The notes beneath the pieces were generated by a model. That model did not search any database and was not told the DNA's origin. It saw only the letters and a list, made by a program, of their open reading frames with translations. DNA of 64,000 nt from Terebella lapidaria. Taxonomy: Eukaryota > Annelida > Polychaeta > Terebellida > Terebellidae. The stretch covers positions 32,374,651-32,438,650 of the forward strand of contig OX424558.1 of assembly GCA_949152475.1 (NCBI GenBank). Reading direction: 5' to 3'. How positions within the stretch are numbered: position 1 is the first letter of the stretch; each line of letters begins with the position of its first letter. Of the stretch, positions 33,425 to 46,309 are shown in pieces. A program made the translations under genes and the position numbers.

Positions 33425-36085
33425 TACAGCCTAGGACCATGTTTTCAGTGCAATACTTAGGTCCACGTATTAAGTATTTTGAAACGGTGATCTATAGATA
33501 TTTAGATAATATCAGGGAAAAATGATGTGCCATGGCAGTAACCTAATTCACCAAGTGTTCTTCATTCCATTTGAATGTATTTCTGCAAGGACATTGAATA
33601 TATTTTCATCTTAGCGTAATTACGCGTATAGGTAAAGAGATATAGATCCAGATATAGGCATACGGAAAACACTTGGCAAAAGCTAGAACAAATTACACTA
33701 ATTCGAAGAATTGCAGATTACTGATAGTTCAAGAACATTACAAATGTACGATTTATCTAGGTGAAATCAAACTGTTATTTTTGTTATTTACAGCAGAATA
33801 TCCTAGCATTGTAATTGAACGATTTTTGTTTCCAATAGATATAGTGGAATGCCGGAATAAAATAAATGATATTGCGCAGAGTAGTGCTACAAATGTCAAG
33901 AACCTTTGAACTTTGTTTATACTACGAAGTACATATCCACCTGACTTCTCTGTATCTGAATTTTTGACATTATGAATACACATTGTGTGTACACGGTGAC
34001 ATAAATATATTATGTTGAATTGGCTCTTGAAACATAATTTAAATTATCCCGGCATATACATGTAGTGAGAGACGCATAAAATACCGATCGTACGTACATT
34101 AAAAAAATATTCTCTAGATCTGTCATGATGAAAAATAGATAAGTTTAATTTAATCATCAATTATGTTTATATCCATTAATATGTGTATCTGCGGCTGTCT
34201 GTTTCGTCTTGCGGATATATGGCAAGATTCATTAGATATAATTAATGGCATAGGTATTTGAAATGAGACAACAAACCATCAATCTTTCAGCCTCCGAAGA
34301 GTTATGGCGCTCGGGTTGGGAAAAAAATTAACGTAGCATCTGTTGCTTGACGTAATGTATTCGGCCTTACTATCAATTAAATTGAATATTTTATAATAAT
34401 TCCTCCTTATATGCAAACATAGTGTCCGGGACAAGCATTTGCATTGTTTGCAACACATATAGTCCGATTGGTCTCGATGAATGGCCCCCTCGGTAGTACT
34501 GGTCAGCAAAAATCTGTTCAGCTTTTATCTGCGCGGAATCGCGTGGAATTCGTAATATTTACCCAAGCTGCCAAGTATAGTAAGTCAAATAGTTTGGATA
34601 TTTCGGAATATATGTTAACTTGTCTACAATACTTACTAAATATTCAGTAGTACTACGTAAGTATTACTTTGGACCATCGCAAATAAATTGCGTAACATTT
34701 ATTGTGAAATTGACAATCTGCCAGAACAACTCGGTATATTAACCAAGGTGACTTGAATAATGATTCATTATCACGGATGTAATCTGCCATATTTGCAGTA
34801 AAACTACACGAGATTTGACAGGCAGATGTCAAAAACATTCACATTATCGCGGAAGATCTCCATGTTGAATATCGGTTATCGTTTTATCACCTGCCTGATT
34901 TATGAGACAGAGATACGAGTGATGCGCTGAAGACCAATGCTACAATGGCACAGTTTCTATAAGCGTCGTGCGAACTCGCATTACGACACTGTACTTTAGC
35001 ATAATTACCAATATCAGGCCGAAACTTAATTTCTCCTGTTTCGTAATTTATTATCAAAGAAGCATGTTGTATGTATCTTGGTTAATTACCGGTAAATAAC
35101 TTGTGTTTACTTTACACCATCTTTGTGTTCGCTTGAGCCTAAAGCATATGTCCATGTATATAACATGTGTGTGTCTTAACACATACACAAGTACAATACA
35201 GTGAAGATAATTATTCTTGTGGCCAGTGGAAATATGTTGGGATGGGAAAGTTTGTGATTAATAACCTATTTAATGAATTAAATTGCTCATTATTCTCTAT
35301 ATAATAAACGAAGAAGAACATATCCATAGATGTATATCCGAGTACAAACATGCAATGGTTTTACTGTAATGTTGCCCATTGTTTTGGATCAAATTGATAG
35401 TTTATGGGTTTATTTTGGTGTAAAGAAAACATATTTTCCTCACATTTTATAATTTTTATGTCAGAAACTATAACAGTTGGCAATCTTTCGTAAATGTTCT
35501 GAAAACATCAGCGTATGTATTACGGTAAATCAACAAATATTGCAAAGCTCTCACAATATTTGCGTTTATTCACAAGATCAAAATGTAAAACCTTATTTAC
35601 ACAATCAGAAATATTATTTGTGTTGTGATCCTTTTGTTGAGATAACTATGTATAAAACAAATGATAGCAGGACCGGCCGCCCATGCCTACTCTCCGTGGG
35701 TCTGTTTTTACCCAAACTTAGAAGACCAGCGCGACGCGCTTGCCAATGAAACCTTTTCAGCCATGTCCAGAACATGTCCACCATCATTGCCGAAAAATGG
35801 GCTTATACTATGGCGAGAACAGAACGTGGTTGAAGTGGTTTCAATTGGCGGGAACGACCGTAATACTGTATGCCCTGTTCACTTACAAGTGTCTTTCATA
35901 ACTGCATAATTCACAACTATTAGCTTATACAAGCGGCCCCGAGTCTGTCACAGTCAATCAGTTGTCACGTATCTATACATATCACATGCTCGTCATCCGA
36001 ATTCTTCACCGACGTACCCAAGCGTGTTCATGGCGATAGAGCGACTATGTATTATTCAGGGATACGCGTGTGGTAGAATCATTCG
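33425..36085. other. GPCR 3' flank, no further gene seen
   Basis: AT-rich. Overlapping poly(A) signals aataaaataaa lie at about 33857-33867, a plausible 3' end for the receptor transcript. Beyond it I see only short frames without motifs and no repeat shared with the rest of the window. Confidence 0.4.
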
Positions 36086-36302
36086 TTTATGGGAATATTA
36101 TATCGTATGGCGCCCTGCAAAAAGTGCTACAAAAAATTGAAGTGATTTTTTTTTCAACTCATACGTAGGAAATAACAACCCATGTGAATTAGTATCTCAT
36201 GCGTATGCGATATTATCTCAAACGTACGTACGACTTATTATGTCGTGACTGATGTTATTTCACTTTTTGTAGCACAAACGGTGCGTCATAATATCGCCCA
36301 CA
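36086..36302. mobile_element. Possible small inverted-repeat element
   Basis: gtgctacaaaaaattgaagtga near 36121 is inverted at tcactttttgtagcac near 36260. Outside that, gggaatattatatcg and ataatatcgccc also pair loosely. About 215 bases; ends uncertain. Confidence 0.4.
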
Positions 36303-36568
36303 GAAATGAGTTTCTTTTCCATATAAAACATCACCACATATCTTACACACAACGGATTGCATATGTTAACCATGTTTCAGATCGGAAACAATGCGGTACC
36401 ATGGTCTGCAGAAAGATACTGGTGATACGAAGTGAAAGTTTTGATTAATTCGCTAATAGGGGGACCGACCGAATAGTTGAACGACTCAGGATGAGAATTC
36501 ATGTATGCACACCCAATAACATCAAAATCATCGGCGTAATGTCCACTCTGACACAATCCAAGTTCCCT

Positions 36569-36583
36569 CCCCCCCCCCCCCCC
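36569..36583. repeat. C15 homopolymer
   Basis: Uninterrupted run of C just upstream of the first X repeat. Confidence 0.9.
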
Positions 36584-36611
36584 GATCCCTACTTGCCAAG
36601 ATTACCAGGCC

Positions 36612-36712
36612 ATGTGATGATTTGTCGTTGCCTGTAGCGGTGGCCTTGACAGACCTTATTGCTAATCTAGTCCGGGGAATTGCCCATCGTGGAATCTGTC
36701 TTCCATATCCAA
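36612..36712 (+). repeat. X repeat, copy 1
   Basis: gatttgtcgttgcctgtagc, ccttgacag and ttattgctaatctagtccgg match later copies at 38630, 43135, 43712 and 45730, all in one orientation. Confidence 0.7.
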
Positions 36713-38278
36713 CTCCAAATATGGTTTCTCAGTTAGTATGATCGCAGATCGTGTGGCTTCATATCGATCGCTATTAATTGAGATGTTCAAATGGAATGCC
36801 AAGATTACACCAAGAATGTAACTTATGCTCCACGGAGAGAAATCTGTATTGATTTTTACATCTCCATGCTCTGTACATTCAACAATTAGGATTTTGTGTG
36901 CTTTAGTGCTACTTCAAAAATAAGTCGGGAACTATCGCCTTATTTATAAATGACTAAATGTGGCATAGTTTTTACATATTAATTTTCAGTTGTCATACTT
37001 GTGATCTCGGAACTAAAAATTATGACCATTTTGGATGAGTATATGTATATGTTGTTACTACATGTGTGTTAAATGTGGGATGCAATGTGGAATCCATATG
37101 ACAGTATTTAATGTGTTGCGGTATGTGTACTCGGAATACATTAGCATCATGTTATTCTTGTTAATCCAATTATTACAAAACAGTTCATTTGACCCTTCGA
37201 ACGACTAGAAATATACTCCGTTCAATAGAAACATAGATGTGGCAATCTACAGTAACCGATTGATAATCAGGTCCCGCTGATTGAAACTGTAGTGGAGCTA
37301 CACACTAGGGTCATAAGATTTATACAAAGAGCAGGTTTGCCGAGAGTACATTTCAACTGGGTTCGTATTCCGAACAGGCCTGAATACAATATCCCAGAAT
37401 CTTTCCAGCAAGGCCGCCTTGCATGTCAATGTGACCGAAATAAAAAGGAACCTTTCGCAAATACTACCCAAGTTCTCGTGCCAGGTGTCAACACTTTGTT
37501 CGTGTCTTGATCGTTCGATATTCATTTAAAGTTCACCAGTCTGGGTACAAGTGACATTATATTATATTATATTTGTATATATTATATTTCCTATTGCGTT
37601 AACTTTGTGTTTGTAACGCTATGTCAAGTCAAGTTTAACAAATCCATGGACATGAAGAGCCATGGGTATGCTTTCATCGGTGTGAATCTTCACACATTTC
37701 ATATCGGCATACATCTATTCTTAATGCGAAGGTCTAAAAGCTATATTCACTTTTAGAATTGACAAAATGTATTTATTCTGTAGTGGCTTTGTTTTGTCTA
37801 TAGAATGAGAAATCGTAAAAATTTGGGTCTGAAACTGTGTATTACGTGCCTAAATTGAGTTGCCAAATCAAGATTCAAACTCAGGCCAGTCAATCTCGAA
37901 TCAATTTTTTCCTCAAAGCGGCCCACCTTGCGGGCGAGTTCTACACACACTCTCATGACGTCATTGATATTTGTCTTGATACTGTGGCACCGGCAATGTA
38001 GGCTGGCCGATCATTCTCTATCCACTGTTTTCGTGCACGAATAACGGCAATTTCCTAAGTATCTGTTGTCGAACTGTGCATATTTCCTATATATTCCCGA
38101 CTATCTCGAGATGTACTTTCAAGTTTGCGTGACAAACAAGAATGCTAAATTTGGCTGATTTTAAAATTGATTCCCACTTTAATAGATAATATGTGCAAAT
38201 GTGTTGAGTACAAAACGTAACAAACTTGTTCATTGTGATCTGATGCAGACAAAAATATATGTTTTTACCCTGAGGACG
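36713..38278. other. No gene; weak repeat similarity
   Basis: About 37170-37235 (acagttcattt...ctccgttcaatagaaacata) resembles 43955-44020, suggesting the X-repeat series includes more sequence than its conserved cores. No coding signal. Confidence 0.35.
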
Positions 38279-38730
38279 ATACATTCAGAGTGGCAATCAT
38301 ATACACCTTCCTCAAAAGAAAGGGACTTGATATTCCGGTCATGGCCATGTGCCCCACCTCTTCGAGGTCACCTTGTACACGAGGAAGCTGCAGTAGTTGA
38401 CAATTATAGAAGCGAAGTTCTCATCCTGTGAAGACAGAGTTTAGGAATATTCACCAAATCCTTTTTATACTAAACGCGTTATATAAAGTTCAAGCTTCTT
38501 CTTATATTACGTGTATGGCTTCAACGAACTGTGATCAACTGTTCACGTACCTGTTTTACAGGTTGTCTTTGAAACAATAACCATCACACCATTTACTCGG
38601 CAAGAATGTATAGCAGCGACTTGAATATGTGTTGTCGTTGCCTGTAGCTCTGGCCTTGGCAGGGTTTATTGCTAATCCAGTCTGGAAGGGTCGTCCATAA
38701 TGAACTGTGTCTGACTATGTCCCCTAGATC
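38279..38730 (+). repeat. X repeat, long copy 2
   Basis: Starts with gagtggcaatcatatacacct...cccacctcttcgaggtcac, as at 42710-42790, and ends with gttgtcgttgcctgtagctc...ggcagggtttattgctaatccagtctgg, as at 45725-45785. Confidence 0.75.
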
Positions 38731-39229
38731 TCTAGCATTAAGGTTATCTCATCTAAACAATGAAGTAAGGAGGGGTCAAAAAGTTTTTAAAAATATATTT
38801 GTAAATAACTGTATCAACATAATCTAGAGCTTCAAAATGACATATTTCATAAAGCAACTGATCAGCATCTTAAAAAGAAAATAGGGGATTACCGTATACC
38901 GTAGGAGTGTGTTTTGAGCATATTGAAACTCAAGTATGGTATGTTTTTGGCGAACCTTGGAAGATGACCTCAGATAACTTTGGATGGTCATTCAGAAGGT
39001 GACATCTGACCTAAAACGTGTGAATTAAAATTTGCATACAAAGTGGCTCTAGATAGAGCTTAGGTTTGTATTATAAACATTTACAATACATACTCGCAGA
39101 TATTTTGGTGACCTTGAATTTGACCAAGATTAACTTGAGTGGTAATTGTCGAGGATACATTCGATTGTACATTCGATTGTCGAGGATACATTCGATTGGA
39201 TGCATTCGATTGTAAATCAAATGTCGAGG
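38731..39229. other. Intergenic; local tandem near the right edge
   Basis: Between about 39147 and 39225 the phrase gtcgaggatacattcgattg recurs in several partial copies, directly before the Penelope insertion. The preceding ttaggtttgtattat...gaccttgaatttga is echoed at 40390-40440 on the other side of the insertion. Confidence 0.45.
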
Positions 39230-40347
39230 AAACATTTGATTTCTCCACTTTGTACACAACTATACCTCATTCTGAACTGAAGTCTCAGCTTAAAAAACTA
39301 ATCAATAATTCATTTTTTCTCTAAAAAGGGCCAACGTCGGTACCACTATATTGTAGTTAAATATAATACCGCTTATTTTGTTAAAGGCGACTCTGATGCC
39401 CCATACAAATATACTGAAATAGATGTGGTAAATATGGTTAATTTTCTGATTGATAATATTTTTGTGGAATTTGGTGGTCGAATATTTCAACAAACTATTG
39501 GTATTCCCATGGGTACCAACTGTGCACCATTATTGGCAGACCTGTTTTTATACTCATATGAATCAGATTTTATCCAACATTTACAACTAGGAGGTTCTAA
39601 GAAACTAACATGTAATTTTAATTTCACTTCCCGATACATAGATGATGTATTGTCGCTAAATAATCCCAAATTTGGTGATTATTTGGATATCATATATCCT
39701 AAGGAACTTGAAATTAAGGATACTACAGACTCCGCTAATTTTTCCAACTATCTAGACCTGAGGTTGGAGATTGATAATGATGCTAACCTGTCAACTAGAT
39801 TATATGACAAAAGTGATGATTTCAATTTTCCCATAGTCAATTTCCCTTTTCTAAGCAGCAACATTCCTATGTCACCGGCATACGGTGTGTTTGTTTATCA
39901 ACTTATACGCTATTCCAGAGCTAGTTGCAAATATGAGGACTTTGTCTATCGAAGTGCCCAGCTAGTCTCTAAGCTGCTGCGACAAGGATATGTTTTACCA
40001 AGACTTATAGCGGTGTTTAAGAAATTCTATGGACGTCATCATGATCTGGTTGATAAATACAGCAAATCCATGTCTGCCATGCAACTAGATCTATTTTCAT
40101 GTTAATTTTGGGGAATTCATGACGGGTGCCACTAGTGGGGCAGGAAATGCTCACTCTTTCCGGAACACCTGATTTCACCTCCTAATGGCCATTTTTGGGG
40201 GTTCATGAGTTTCCCTGTCATTTTTGTTTTCTCTCACTTCGTATGCCTGATATGACTTTCTGTCCCCGGACTATGAGATTGGATAACGGACCCTGTTTTG
40301 TTTGATCGGAATATTTAATACTGGGTATTGATTCCACGTCTATTCGA
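39230..40347 (+). mobile_element. Penelope-like retroelement, 5'-truncated
   Basis: The longest Penelope copy here: most of the reverse transcriptase core plus a 3' tail (gaattcatgacgggtgccac, gggggttcatgagtttccc, gattggataacggaccctg). Near-identical tails lie at 16318 and 16927 on the opposite strand. Both ends are approximate. Confidence 0.85.
39232..40105 (+). pseudogene. Penelope-type reverse transcriptase, frameshifted
   Basis: Reverse transcriptase core of a Penelope-like retroelement. The first part (39232-39315) encodes TFDFSTLYTTIPHSEL, including the motif A aspartate. A one-base gain in the T run near 39311-39316 then puts a stop in frame. The second part continues in another frame from RRYHYIVVK, and its 226-residue ATG-started frame (39425-40105) contains GIPMGTNCAPLLADLF and RYIDDVLS, so all catalytic aspartates are present but split over two frames. 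It ends in the same MQLDLFSC as the 17-kb copy. No endonuclease domain is visible. Truncation and frameshift make it non-functional. Confidence 0.88.
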
Positions 40348-42699
40348 TGTGAAAGATGTAAATTGAGTGCTGTAGACAAAATGATTAGGTTTGTATTATG
40401 AGCGTATAGGCAGTCACATATCCGTGACCTTGAATTTGATATTCAGAGTAATTGCTGTGCTGCAGACACAGCCACATTTTGGTGAACTTGAGTTTGATCT
40501 TCAGAGAATTTGATATGCCAATGCATTTTTTCACTGAAAAAAATTATGTTTAAACACCAATAATCTGGGGAATTGGCACGGCCGATAATTATCGCCATTG
40601 ACACTTACTGTACTGGACTGGCTGAACAAAATGTAAAACAGTGAATATGGGTGTTAATTAGCCAACATTAGCTGTTAGCTAGTACCACCATTACGAGACA
40701 TGTAACAAAGTGATAGTGATAGTTGTGATAGTTTATTCACAATTCACATTATAATACATATCAATAATTAAAGACATCAGATATATAGGTAGACATCGAA
40801 AATCATTAGGTCAGATGGCCTTACAGATAGGGATTAGATTACGAATTAGTATGTGAATCGTGGGACCAGTGTAGTAATATATTACTGTCTTCCCACTGGC
40901 CCCTGATGTAAAAGGAAAATATGCCTTGATAAACCTTGCAGTTTGCGTGTGCGCCCGGCGGGATGACAATGGGAGGAGGCCATTGTCAAAATAATTGCAT
41001 GTTCGTAAAAATACTATAAGGTACAGATCGGCCGGACGGACAGGTCGCCGAAACGAGTTCTTGTAGTCAAAGTTACTCTACCCATAATGAATATATGGCC
41101 ATTACCTGCAAAAATATAGAGGTAAAATGGTTGTAGTAATGATGGACGGTTTGGCAGATATTTTAAAGATATTAAATAACCTCAACCTCAAGATGTTATA
41201 ACACATTGAACATACATATTCAATGCAATACTATGACATGATGACCTGCTATAATACAGAAATATTATCAACCTTGCATATCAAGTGTTTACATGTTACA
41301 GTAATGCTTGTTGCATTTATCAACCTCTTACACAACACGCAATAGGCGATATCTACTATCGAAAGTTCAGATTGACTGGGAGATAAACATCTTGTCCATT
41401 TATGGAGGCAGTCACAACACTAAGACAAAGCTTCGTGATTTTAAAAATAAGATTGAATAAACAGATTCAATAACATACATGTACATGAAATGTCCCTTGT
41501 TATGTTCCTTGTCTGGGGTTAGTCTTTCCAATTTGTGTCATCTTCCACACACATTGTAGGACAAATGCGATCGTGTATTATTTAATACATGCACAACTTT
41601 GAAGATGAAAGAATAAGATGAAATCAATATTGTTAGTAAAGTGATAGTTGTGTGGGCGTTCCAGTAATTTAAGGTATTGCAGTTTGCTATCCGAATATGT
41701 GGACTATATTATAAATATAGTTCCAACTTAACATTTGATATGAAAGTCGTGCTGCAAAAAATAGGTTAGCTTTGGTGTAAATGTTAGACAATCACATTTT
41801 CAAGTCTTGTAGATCGTAATTCGGATTACGTTTCATTCCAATCGGTCCGTAATTTCTATAAATCAAGTGATTTCTTTTTTCATGATTCCTATTTCCATCC
41901 ATATTTAAACACTATTTGAGTGATCCACGAAACAGTGATGAATGTAGATCACTTGCAACGGATATGTGTTTAAGTGTATTCTGTAATGCTAGTCAATGTG
42001 GTGTGCATTTTGCTGAAAATGTCTGTTGGTAGGTAGGTCGGAATCCCAACAATCACGATACTGTAATGTTGAATATAAGTAGAAGGACACTGGCGTCCAC
42101 ACTTTACAATCCAAGTATTGGAAAAATGTCATTTAATTTAATTCAATTGTTGCCGTTCAAAATTGAAATGTCAAGGCGGGTATGTGGGTATGTGGGTAGC
42201 AATATTCTGTTTGCGTTTTATTATTTTATCGTCAATTGGTGTATGTCCTTTTTATCGCAATATAAATGTGACCTTAGCAATACACACGTCTGGAATGAAG
42301 GAACAATAGTTAGTATGCAGACTAAAGTTATAATTTCTTGTCATGAGTATATTTCACTTCGTCTTCGTCAGGAATATCTGGGAATGTTATCAAAATATAT
42401 TTCATCAATATTCAAAAATGATAATTAAAAATGATGAATGACTGGATCTCCATTTTGCATATACCGGTACTAGCCTTGTATATGCATGTTACTTGTTTGA
42501 GCGATACTACTGAAATTGTGCTGTAGTGTAACTACGCTGTTGGCATACTGCACCAACAGCATCAATAATGTGATTAAATACAGGCCTATATGATACAAGG
42601 CCTATGTGATATCCATATGTTCGTATTTCAAAGATCCAAGATATGACAAATTGATATACTTCACAAAATTATATCTGATACAAAATGTATGTCTACGCC
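40348..42699. other. Unannotated intergenic stretch
   Basis: AT-rich with no recognised gene. A 120-residue frame at 42066-42428 has no family motif and a composition typical of chance frames here. No repeat links to the rest of the window except short gaccttgaatttga text near 40430. Confidence 0.35.
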
Positions 42700-43240
42700 G
42701 CAGTGGTGACAGTTGGGGAGCGGCAATTATATACACCTGCTTAATATTCCTGTCGTGGTCATGTGTCCCACCTCTTCGAGGTCACTTGGAGCTACAGCGG
42801 CTGACGAAGGATGGGGCGAAGCTCTTATCCCATCGTGACGAAATAAGAGTGTGCCTAATCTCTCAGGCTTTTACACACTCGAAGTGTTAAATGAAGTACA
42901 TATTCGTACATATATTTCGTGTACCTAAGAAATTAACACGCCATAAACATAACAAAGACTATAGTACAAGTACGTAAGATTTTGCAATTGATTTGTCATA
43001 ATAATATCGTACAAAATACACAACTGTTTCCATATCTATCATGCGGTACAGTTTATTTCGGGGCCTGAGAAAATCCCCATCACATCATTTACTCCGATGT
43101 AAACGATAGGATAGCCGCAGCTATTTCAATATTATGATCTGTCCTTGCCTGTATCTTTGACCTTGGAAGGTTTTACTACTCAAGTCGGAGAGGATCGTTC
43201 ATAATAGAGTGCTTCTTAAATGTCAAAATCCAACGACATT
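42700..43240 (+). repeat. X repeat, long copy 3
   Basis: gcggcaattatatacacctg...cccacctcttcgaggtcac matches 38290-38370. The right part (ctgtccttgcctgtatctttgaccttggaagg, gttcataatagagtg) matches the X core, with more divergence. Confidence 0.65.
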
Positions 43241-43449
43241 GCCTAGAACTCTAACATTTCTTAAGGAATGTAAGAATCAATCTATTACCACCAATAGTCA
43301 GATTGTGATTCTATTCTATTCTATTTTGATTCTATTTTGATTCTATCCTGGTCTATTGATATATTCAATGGTAATCTGGTTATTAACATTGGTGTTCACA
43401 CACGGAGATAATACAAGTATTTTGTGAGTTATTGGTTAATAATAAATCT

Positions 43450-43525
43450 CGATTTTGCCTGACCATGGAGATTGGATAACGGACTCGGTTCTGTTGGCTA
43501 GGAATACCTCATGAATATGTTTGGG
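43450..43525 (+). mobile_element. Penelope-like element 3' tail scrap
   Basis: gcctgaccatggagattggataacggactcggttctgtt matches the tail of the 39-kb Penelope copy at 40240-40300. Confidence 0.6.
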
Positions 43526-43699
43526 AATTTGTCCGATTTTTTTGAGTTTCTGATCCAATGGTCCTAACTACAACAAGGTTGCTTCAAGGTAGTAGCTGGT
43601 ATCAGGAACGTACAGGCAAGCATGCAAATATATGTTAGTTAAGAAGCTAGGTAGATGTCTGGAGTAATATCCCCAAGGACACATTTCACCCATCCCATT

Positions 43700-43805
43700 C
43701 TGCTGGGATGGCTGATGATTTGTCATTGCCAATGACCTTGACCGGGTTTCTGAGGAATCTAGTCCGGACAATCGGTCAACACCGAGTCTGTCTGCCATAT
43801 CGACC
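43700..43805 (+). repeat. X repeat, copy 4
   Basis: gatgatttgtcattgcc, gaccttgaccggg, aatctagtccgg and gtctgtctgccatatc resemble copy 1 at 36612. Confidence 0.6.
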
Positions 43806-45409
43806 CGAATGTTTAGATTTTGTTCAAATATGATTATTCACTTTCCATCATCACAGGCTCCGTCACAGAGCTGATAAGGCTGTGTTTGTTGTGTGTTCCA
43901 GTACTGGTGTGTGGTCCATTACTAATTACTACTATGTTTCATTAGAATAACCATAATTACACTATACAGTTCATTTTCTGGAAAATGTAATCTGAAAATG
44001 TAATCTCGTTCAATAAACTATGAAAGCATAAAAACTGAATGAAATCGAGTTCCACGAAATTAGTTCATCAAGAATCATTGCTGGATAGCCAATGACACGA
44101 TGCATATTTTTCACAGATTTTATTGGAATTAATGAATATTTCCTTACCGAACTGAATAGGCAATTTCAGTGCCAAACTGGAAATAATGAAACTGCATTCG
44201 ATAGCATAAATGGAATGCAATGAATTCTTTCAAAATACATTTTGAAACTCTTTTTGAAATTCCTGACATTTACATTATTTAGTGATTTACTTAGTTTTCA
44301 CCAGCAATGTACAAATATCCGCGACTTGTTTGTTTACTAATATTACGGAATTCATAACGGAATGTCACATGTGGGACGAAAAGGGTCTATGCCTCATTGT
44401 ACACCTGGTTTCACCCCACTTTGACTATAAATAATACTGTATGGATGTCAAACGTCCTGAGATTGCCTGACATATACTCACTTTTAATGGCTCCGATTGC
44501 TTAGGATAGTCCATGTCTAATACATGTCTAACTGAAATCGAATCAGAATCCATGGTTTCACAATTCATTGGTGACTGACCTGAATTTATCGGTCACATAT
44601 ACAATGTAATTCAAAATCTAAATGACTGGTAAAATGATCATACAATACGTTTCCCTGAAAGTTATGGAAGTTGCCATGGTCATATTCATTGATATGAATG
44701 GCTCATGTTGAAATGCAATCACCACAAATTTATCTTCTTTTTACACTATTTCAACATTGTGATCATGACCCGCTAACAGATCATAGACACAGAATCATCT
44801 TAAAGATCACAGGCATCATATACATAGTCGTATCACGTCCGCTGGGTTGATGTCTGAACATATCAGATAGCTTACACAGGGCATCTGTCAACGGGATTGA
44901 TATTCAAAGCAGATTTCGACACAATATCCTGCAATCGCTCGACCCAACCGAGTTGCATCCAAATGTGAATGATATCAAAACATGTACATGTAAAGAAGCC
45001 AACTAGCACGATTCAAGCACGATTGTATCACGCAGTTGTGCCTTCTTTGTTATTTGAAAGTCACCATACTGTACAAGCTTGCATGAATATGTTCATGACT
45101 ATTCCATGTTTCAAATATTTCCGTAATATGAATAAGTGTTCATATTTTAATGCCAATTCATGCCAAGCTTCTAATTCCAACACCTCACGAAGATAATATA
45201 TGTACCACTTCAACTGTGTTTGACTAAGGCTCCCTGGAAATAAACGTGATCTTGAGTGTATATAGGGGTTATTTCCAATCGTGACAGCCATGTGCATCTG
45301 ACTCGATAGCGATGAAAAGAGTCATTTCTCTGCCACGTGTTTCACCTTATTGGAATGGCATTGAACACCTTCACAAAACACACCTCCACCAGCAATATAG
45401 TATATACAA
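43806..45409. other. Intergenic with one Penelope scrap
   Basis: No gene recognised. The Penelope remnant at 44340-44475 is listed separately. The stretch 43955-44020 weakly matches 37170-37235. Confidence 0.35.
44340..44475 (+). mobile_element. Penelope-like element 3' tail scrap
   Basis: gaattcataacggaatgtcacatgtggg, acacctggtttcaccc and tcctgagattgcctga follow the order of the Penelope tail, with many substitutions. Confidence 0.5.
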
Positions 45410-45570
45410 ACAAAATATAAATAGAGTACGATCATTAACAATCTACTTCAATAATAACATCAATACAAACAAGATATACGTGGATATACTATATACAAAT
45501 GGAGTACGATCATTTCAATAATAATATTAATTAATATAAACAAGATATACATCATGTACATGGAGTAAGA
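45410..45570 (+). repeat. Imperfect AT-rich tandem, about three units
   Basis: ggagtacgatcatt...caataataa-at-aat...aaacaagatatac recurs with a period of about 70 bases. Confidence 0.6.
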
Positions 45571-45649
45571 TTATTAATAAAATTCAATTCCATTCTGCCA
45601 CCAACAAGGTACGTCATCACTCCACACATTTCCCTATTTGTAGGTTACC

Positions 45650-45815
45650 GTTTAGCCACAGGCCCTAACACAATCCCCACTGAACGATTTACTCAGCTGG
45701 AAAGGATAGGAGCGACTTGAATATGAGTTGTCGTTGCCTGTAGCTCTGACCTTGGCAGGGTTTATTGCTAATCCAGTCTGGAACGCTCGTCCATAATGGA
45801 GTGCGTCTTGAATGT
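45650..45815 (+). repeat. X repeat, copy 5
   Basis: gagcgacttgaatatgagttgtcgttgcctgtagctctgaccttgg is nearly identical to 38613-38660, followed by the same cagggtttattgctaatccagtctgg. Confidence 0.75.
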
Positions 45816-46309
45816 CAAAGTCCGGCTAAGTCGCCTGGTTTTTATACCATTCCATAGTGAAGACATCATCAATATATTTTGCTGATTTCATTATCAATAA
45901 CAATTAAGAACATTTACAATAAACAGGGACGACTGATTGGAGGAAGAGGATAATCTGATTGGATATTTCATCATCATCATTTCATTTTAAACTGCAATAA
46001 TGCATGTACATCATTATTCATTTAAGGGATAGGAATTCACAGTTTGTGGTTGGACCAAGACCATAGTGGTCTGTACATGGGCGATACAACCTACGATAAA
46101 ATAATAAACTTTATATAGAAAATAACTAACGAAAATGGCGGTAGAATCACAAGTGTGTGATCAAAGCTTCGGTGTGCTGATGGTGTTATTGTTGTTAATA
46201 CCACGGTGCAGGTTGATTAGGTTGTTAGGCCAATGTATTTATGTCTTCATGTGCGGGGAGGGAGGGTGGACGGAATGATTCAATTTACACATATCTACCA
46301 GTAGCAAAG

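Noticed and set aside
42066..42428. 120-residue open frame
   Set aside because: No motif, domain or repeat support; isolated in AT-rich sequence.
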